Positions 58,009 through 64,000 of a DNA stretch of 64,000 bases are shown here, piece by piece. The notes below the pieces were generated by a model. It did no database searches. It was given only the letters and a program-made list of their open reading frames with translations, and was not told where the DNA came from. The stretch spans positions 1,984,001 through 2,048,000 of the forward strand of contig JAALGY010000008.1 in assembly GCA_032358165.1 (NCBI GenBank), read 5' to 3'. How positions within the stretch are numbered: the stretch's first letter is position 1; each line of letters begins with the position of its first letter. A program made the position numbers and the translations under genes. The DNA comes from Diplosphaera chodatii (taxonomy: Eukaryota; Chlorophyta; Trebouxiophyceae; Prasiolales; Stichococcaceae).

Positions 58009-60995
58009 ATGTTGGGCTCCGTCCCTGTTCAGAGCAGCCTGGGATGCCGGTGCATGCCACCGGTGCGGCTTCAGCGCGCCCACCTGAGGCTGTCAGCACA
58101 GCTGAGGCAGACAGCCCGCAGGCAGCAACGCTCACGTACAGGTACCCCACATCTCGACGCAGAGCCTTGGTGCTTTAGGTTGCGGTGATGCTGACGGGCG
58201 ATGGCGGTGCCAAGTCGGATTGTGGGTTGGCGCTGCAGGGTGCAAGCCGCTGAGCGCGGCCACAGCCGAGGCGCCTGCAAGCTTTGCGGACGTAAAGTCA
58301 GAGGATGACTTCAAGGCCGTCCTGAAGCAGAAGGTTGCTGAGAAGGTGCAGCGAGCGCCCCGTCTTGGGCACCGCCTCATGCTACAGATGGCTGCGCAGT
58401 AGTGGAGTCAGCCAGCATCAAGCAAAACGTTGACAGATGAAGCTGCGTGGTGCCACACATCTTGGGCACTGCCTATGCAATGACATCAGCCGGCATCACA
58501 TTGCATTAGAACGGCTGATCCGCACGCCGCAGATCTTGCCGGAGCAGCTGGTGCCGGGCATGCTGGACTTCTACAACAACTACAAGACGGCGGTGGTGGG
58601 CAGCGGGGTGCCGGGGGCGGACGAGGGCCTGGTCGCCTCAGTTATGGGCGCCATTGCTGACAGGTGCAGAACGGTGGCAGCAGGCCATGAAAGATCACGA
58701 CCCTCAGCCCACCTGCTGGAAGAGTCATGCAGAGTCATGCTGTTGCAGCAGAATATCATCGCCTGCGAGCGCACATCCTTACAAGGTCGGCAGTCATAGC
58801 GGAGACCGGCGTTCCGTGCTCAGCTCCTGGTTCTGCAGCCCTTTACGTCAAAGCATGATGGGTCGCAGGTCGGTGGACCAGTTCATCAACCCGTACACCT
58901 TCCCGTCATTCCACACCCGCATCCTGGAGCCGTACGACTACTACGAGTTCGGGCAGCGCTACGTGCGCAACCTCATCGACTTCGACGCCTCGGTGGTGGG
59001 GCACCTGGAGGTGTTCGACACCATCCAGGCGCAGCTGGAGGCCGGCGAGAACGTGGTGCTGCTGGCCAACCACCAGACGGAGGCCGACCCCGCGGTGAGC
59101 ATGCGCCCGTGCAGCCCTGCACGACATGCTCCCTGGCACCGCCTGCCGGTGCAGATGTCGTCTGCAGCCGAGCACACATAATGCCTGGACTGCTATGCCT
59201 CCGCTCGGCACACGAGCTGACGAGAGCTCTCCGAGCACAGGTGTGGGCGCTGCTGCTGGAGAAGACGCACCCGCGGCTGGCGAGCGACGTCATCTATGTG
59301 GCTGGAGACCGCGTGGTGCGCGCCGCTCGGAAAACATCCAAACAGTGTTTTGCGCCCCACTTATTGGTCCCTTGTCTCTGCTTCAGGCTGCAGATTTCGT
59401 CACAGCCAAAAGGGCTGTCAAAACTGGTTGCAGCAAAGCTGCGGCTGTCTGCCGCCAGCGACTGCCCGCAACATGGCGACAGCATCCTGCCAAGCTGGTG
59501 AAACACTGGTGGTGAAACACCGGCTGTGATTGGGGTACTGCTCAGCCTCACCCACAGGTGGCTAAGGAGTGCCGCTTCCAACACCTGCGCAGGTGACGGA
59601 CCCGCTGTGCAAACCGTTCAGCATGGGGCGCAACCTGTTCTGCGTGCACTCCAAGAAGCGGCTGGACGATGTCCCAGAGTTGAAGGCCGCGAAGCAGAAA
59701 CAGAACCGCACCACGCTCGTCACCATGGCCAAGATGTTCAACCAGGTAGGCCCGCATCATGATATTACATATGCAGTGCATTGGTTCTGTTGTGTTCAGG
59801 ACAGTGCGCACGGCATCTGCTGGCATGGCAATCGTCCAAAGCCTATCGTGATGCCGCAGATGCTGCTTGGACAGCAGCATGGACTGCGCCTGAAAAGGGC
59901 AGAGGCACAAACAGAATCGTTTTATGTCTCAATTCAGCATGCCACATGCTGCTGCAGGGTGGGCAGCTGGTGTGGATTGCACCCAGCGGCGGCCGCGACC
60001 GGCCGACCAGCGACGGCGAGTGGCTGCCGGCGCCTTTCGACGGCTCTGCCGCCGAGCTCATGCGCACGCTGCTGACAAAGGCGGCGCCCGACGGCCATCT
60101 GTACCCTTTCGCCATGTCCTCCTGGGCCATCATGCCGCCGCCGCAGGTGTGTACTCATCGCTTCGTGCATCCTCTGTTGCAACAGCCAGTGGCCAGCACA
60201 GGCGCTGTATCACGGCGGCTGGTGATCCTGCCCCTGAGAAGGTTATGCAGCGGCAGTCCGGAGCTGGCTGTGCAATCCGTTGTTACATGTACTGTGGTAG
60301 GGCCAGCTCGGATGACAGCCTGTTGGCTATCTGGCACAGCGACTTCAAAGTGCTTATGTGGCCAATGGTCTTGCCCTCTGCTCGCAGCAACTAGAGAAGG
60401 CGATGGGAGAGCGGCGGCTGACATACCACAAGGCGTGCGGCATCTCGGTGCTGCCCAAGCTAGATGTGGACGGCATTGTCGGCGGGACAGGTGCGCGATG
60501 CCAGATCTGATCGTGCAGGCTGTGCCAGGCTTGCTGCAAGTCATGCACCTGTGCGTCAGTCTGCTGTGCTCAGGCCAGGAGTGCTGCATGTCAGGTTATG
60601 AATATACTTTATTCTGCAATTCTGGTCGACCCACTGCACGATAACCTTCGAGCTCCCTCGCACTGGCACGTCCAAAACAGTGCGGCCTGCGCGTGTGCAG
60701 GTGTGTCGCAAGAGGAGAAGGCTGGGCGCAGCCAGGCGCTTGCAAACATTGCACACGAGCAGGCGCGCACGGCCGCGCAGCTGTCATTCGCAAGCTGGCG
60801 TTGGCATGAACATGCATTGTGCCCGCCATGATACCTGAGAAAGACTGACCAGCAGTGCGGGCTGTCTTCATGGTGCGGTGCAAACCTCCGGTTGCTGCGT
60901 GTGCGCAGGTCACAGCAGAGTACAAGAGGATGGCAGCCGCGATGGAGGATCCCTCAAAGCGAGGCGATGTGTATGTACAGCCATGGAAACAATGA
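58009..60995 (+). CDS. Plastid glycerol-3-phosphate acyltransferase (ATS1/ACT1 type)
   Basis: Soluble plastid GPAT: transfers an acyl group from acyl-ACP to glycerol-3-phosphate, the first step of plastid glycerolipid synthesis. Exons 58009-58141, 58239-58345, 58533-58663, 58869-59094, 59241-59315, 59593-59745, 59958-60146, 60388-60490, 60701-60762, 60909-60995 give about 421 aa. Seen: transit peptide rich in Arg/Gln/Ser ([20 protein letters not shown]); helical N-domain ([30 protein letters not shown]); [21 protein letters not shown]; the acyltransferase motif [10 protein letters not shown] (H192, D197); [37 protein letters not shown]; and the terminal VYVQPWKQ. The donor after 60762 would be GC (GAGCAG|GCGCGC); no in-phase GT was found there. 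Confidence 0.93.
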
Positions 60996-61604
60996 GTGTT
61001 GAGCGGCCGAGAGCGGGCGATCCGTGGGCATGCTTGCTGATGAGGGTACCGCAAGACAGCCTCACTCTTGGTGCCATTGCCACGGACCCCGGCACGGCAT
61101 AGTCCAATGCAGAATGGTGCATGTTGAACCTGTCTGAAATCGATGTCAATGCCCTTGAAGTGGATACCCGTTCTTGTTCATCTTGCAGTGTCACACCAAA
61201 CGCATTTCTGCAAGATGTTCACTCACTAAAGTGCGACTCCACACTCAGTCGGTGTGCATGGACTGAAAGCACACCGCCTTCACTCATGGTGTACAACCTT
61301 GTGACATGTTGCAACTACATACACGTGCCGAAGCAGGAAGAGGCTGGGCACATCCCAACGCTGTGGTGCACCCAGCGTGGTCTGTTGGTGGGCATTGCCA
61401 CTGCCAATACACTGCAAATGCTTCACAGATGGTCGTTGCCAGCGAAAGCGGCGCCCCAGCCCTGAGCGTGTACCGCCACAGGGCTGCCAAACAGCTGGGC
61501 TACCTGCAAGCACTCAAACATCACGGCTCATCGGGTGTTACACTTAGTCTTGAGTCACATAGTGGACCTGGGTTGAGCCACGTCACCGAACTTCAATCGA
61601 CCCT
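60996..61604. other. Intergenic, convergent 3' ends
   Basis: About 610 nt between the GPAT and methyltransferase stops. Minus-strand TGTAA at 61538-61542, about 65 nt past the methyltransferase stop. No gene seen. Confidence 0.5.
61538..61542 (-). terminator. TGTAA poly(A) signal of the methyltransferase gene
   Basis: TGTAA on the minus strand about 65 nt after the stop codon. Candidate only. Confidence 0.4.
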
Positions 61605-63997
61605 TCAAAAGTTGTTGAGAGCTGCCTGATAAGTGGCAAGCACCTTCCGGCAGCCGGGCGCCTCAGTCATGAGCTCCACATAGTGGCTGTGGTGATGAGG
61701 CTCGCACAGCATGACCTGCACACAGCATCACCAATCTGCATACAGCAGCACTTCAGCGGCAGCTCGATCGTGGAAAGTCCATGCATGTGTGTGATCTGCA
61801 CTTTAAGTGCCCGTGTGCTTTCAAGTGCCTGCGTGAAGGCTGCCCCCAGTTTGTCTGCACCTTGTTGTAGCCGATGTAGAATGGCATCAGCTGGTCCTGC
61901 GTGCCGCCTATCTGCAAGCGTGACCACATGCACAATCCTGGCAATGCTGTATGCACATGCCAATGGTCCGCTGGTCAGTACGACATTAGATGAACGTCAG
62001 GGCTCCGGCTTACGAACAATTGTGCGGGGCTCACCTGCAACTGCTCGTACATATACCCCTCCATGTACAGGGCAAGCCCCAGGTACACCTCGGGCCAGTC
62101 GGCATTGAAGACATCGTCGAGGATGACAACGCCTCCATCTGCAGCGTTGAAGATCAAACACCCATGAGGTGTGAGTGCTGCCGGCAGGTGCAGCCAGCTC
62201 GTCACTCTACAGGGCACAGCCACAGCTGGCTATTCTTGTGTGACAGTCAAATCGCAGTGATTCTTGCTGCTGCGTGGCCAGAGTATGACCTGCAAGGGAT
62301 GCGGCTGCAAGGCGGAGGTCGCGCCTCGTGGCCCTGGCGCTGTGGCAGCCGTCAACGCTGAACAGGCGCACACCTGCAGGCAAGCGCCCAGTCTACACCC
62401 GGGGCTTGATCGAAACGAGCATCTAACATGAACACCAGCATCACGGCGACCTTCGATGAACAGCTGACGCCTGGATGCGTGCTCAGCATGGGGACCGGTG
62501 CAGACTGGCAGGTCCCGCTTCCATGCCGGTTTGATTCTCATTATTGCTTTGAGCTGCAACCCTGTGCGATGTGCGGCATTCCGCGCACCCTCATCGCTAG
62601 ACTCGGGCAGCGATTTGGACAGCGCCACCCGCACATCCACGTGGGCCACCAGTGCGGAGTCCTGCTTCATGAGCACCACGCGGTCCGGCAGCGTCGCCGA
62701 CATCTGACCTGCGCAGCTGCATGGCGCAGCGTGTTCGTACATGAGGTCATCGAGGATGGCTGCCGGCCACCGAAGCAGGTGCAGAGGCAGTTGAGCCTAA
62801 AATTTGACCGCATCCCACGATCTGCAACTGCTGCTGTGGTCAGGCAATTCAGAATGGCTATGGCCTCTAGTTGTAGTGCTACTGCTTACTATTTTCCACC
62901 ACCCAAGCAGGGCATCTGCGGCTTCAGTCAAGCAGGAGCAGGACAGAGAGACATCCGGCACACGCAGCCACCTGTTGACATGCAGTCCTGGATGTTGCGC
63001 CAGGTGGCGTCCAGTGATCCCACGCCGCTGCTGTCCTCCGGGCGCTTTGGCGGCTCGAACAGGTCAATGCCCACACCACCCTCCTGCGGCAGGCGTGCTG
63101 CACAGCTTGACCCACCAGCCGAACAATGCTGCCGCCAGCTCGTTGACTACAAAGCTTCAGGCCAGCACAGGACATTCATCGAGGGCTCCGCTACTGAGGA
63201 GGTCGACATATCTACATCATGTAACACGATTCCATGTGGAAAGGTGCCACGCAGGTGAGCAGATGAGGGTGAATGATGTCCTCAGAGGCAGTGCTGACCT
63301 GCGGCCCACACAGCAGGCACAGCGGGATGAAGCCACGCCCTTGGTACACGCCCACCTCCGCCACGTGGCCGCTGATGCCCTGCTCCCGCTGGCACATGTG
63401 TAGCCGCGCATATGCCTGCACAGTGATATTTGCGATGTGTTGTTGACAGAGTCCTGTTATGTCCCAAAATCCGCCGTCGTAGAATGCATTTCCCTATTTC
63501 ACCTCAAGGAGCGCAGGCTCGAAGAAGCCGGGGATGCTGTCCACAACGTCGGCATAGCCCAGCAGGGCCGCGACCTCCGCCGCTGCGGGGTGGCTGTCCG
63601 CCAGCAGCCGGGCCGCCAGTGCACCCAGGCGCCCCTTCCATGCGCCCGGCGCGCCGCGCTTGCGCTGCGCTGCCGTCAGGCGCTTCTCATCGGCCCTCAC
63701 CGCCCTGCCGCAAGCACCAAGTGACTTGGTTGCTCATTGCGGCTGCGTGTGCATGGGGTTATACCAGGATTCCGCTTCCACAGCTGCTTGAAGATATCAA
63801 CCTTTGACGATTTGTATCCGACCGTGGCATGTAGAAATGATTCAGGCTCTCTATAACGGACAAGCAACGACGCGTGCTTGATTCAAAGAGCTGAGACCAT
63901 GGCAAGCAACGGTCTCCCAATGGTGCCCCACAAACCAACGGCGCCCATGCGTATCTAGCACGTCAAATGGCACAGCTGACCCGATCGAGGGAGCCAT
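61605..63997 (-). CDS. Class I SAM-dependent methyltransferase (Methyltransf_24 / TylF-like)
   Basis: Exons 63704-63503, 63415-63299, 63083-62972, 62708-62589, 62138-62035, 61911-61861, 61715-61605 join in phase to about 272 aa. Seen: LARLLADSHPAAAEVAALLG; SAM-binding motif I HVAEVGVYQGRGFIPLCLLC; motif II-like VGIDLFEPPKRPEDSSG; VVLMKQDSAL; acidic motif GGVVILDDVFNADWPEV; the late block QDQLMPFYIGYNK; and a His-rich patch EPHHHSHY near the end. Order and spacing fit the family that transfers methyl groups to sugar or small-molecule hydroxyls. The first exon is uncertain: a 17-nt exon at 63997-63981 (MAPSIG) has a matching phase and GT site, but the real start may lie beyond the window. Substrate unknown. 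Confidence 0.7.
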
Positions 63998-64000
63998 GGT

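Noticed and set aside
1..64000. tRNA, rRNA, snRNA, riboswitch, CRISPR and transposon signatures
   Set aside because: No cloverleaf with a GGTTCRA-type T-loop, no rRNA-like blocks, no regularly spaced repeats and no transposase or reverse-transcriptase motifs were found by eye; a covariance-model search would be decisive.

Overview
The window reads as nuclear DNA of a unicellular green alga (Chlorophyta). The evidence is: genes broken into many short exons by introns of roughly 60-400 nt with GT...TGCAG-type borders; GC-rich coding sequence; TGTAA (the chlorophyte poly(A) signal) downstream of several stop codons; and a gene set that mixes general eukaryotic functions with plant/algal ones (plastid glycerol-3-phosphate acyltransferase, SRR1, an SCI1-like protein, plastid transit peptides). 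A trebouxiophyte or chlorophycean is a guess; nothing here fixes the species. I see no bacterial-style operons, rRNA, tRNA, CRISPR, transposase or viral genes.

Layout, left to right: ALKBH9/10-type RNA demethylase (+, 79-3109); SRR1-like protein (-, 4000-6144); ROMO1/Mgr2 mitochondrial inner-membrane protein (+, 6962-7538); CREST-like multipass membrane protein (-, 8090-9758); GFA/CENP-V zinc protein (-, 10526-11376); unknown plastid-targeted protein (+, 12301-13703); F-box/LRR protein (-, 14220-18528); GT61-like type II membrane glycosyltransferase (+, 19112-22814); unknown Pro/Gln-rich protein (-, 23986-25327) lying 32 nt behind an SCI1-like protein (-, 25360-27476); 23-exon class-3 lipase (+, 28135-34439); metallo-beta-lactamase-fold protein (-, 34970-36916); second F-box/LRR protein (-, 38103-40459); RNA polymerase subunit RPB8 (+, 41208-42206); large unknown Ala-rich coiled-coil protein (+, 42982-46657); GT32 glycosyltransferase (+, 47413-50456); BCL7-like chromatin protein (-, 50729-52689); formate dehydrogenase (-, 53643-57173); plastid glycerol-3-phosphate acyltransferase (+, 58009-60995); class I SAM methyltransferase (-, 61605-63997, start uncertain).

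Most exon boundaries were placed by hand by requiring splice sites plus an unbroken reading phase; for most genes the total coding length divides by three with a plausible protein. Strands alternate, giving several divergent promoter regions of 0.6-0.9 kb (e.g. formate dehydrogenase/GPAT) and convergent 3' ends, one of which shares a palindromic TTACATGTAA. The genes do not form one pathway. GPAT and the class-3 lipase both concern plastid glycerolipids; RPB8, BCL7-like, ALKBH and SCI1-like concern transcription, chromatin, RNA and cell cycle.

Points worth a second look: a nearly gap-free same-strand gene pair that could be a dicistronic nuclear mRNA; repeated use of GC-AG introns with the AG|GCAAG consensus; a lipase whose catalytic serine codon is split by an intron; a GT61-like protein without the usual HG motif; two strong DNA hairpins; and three sizeable proteins of unknown function.
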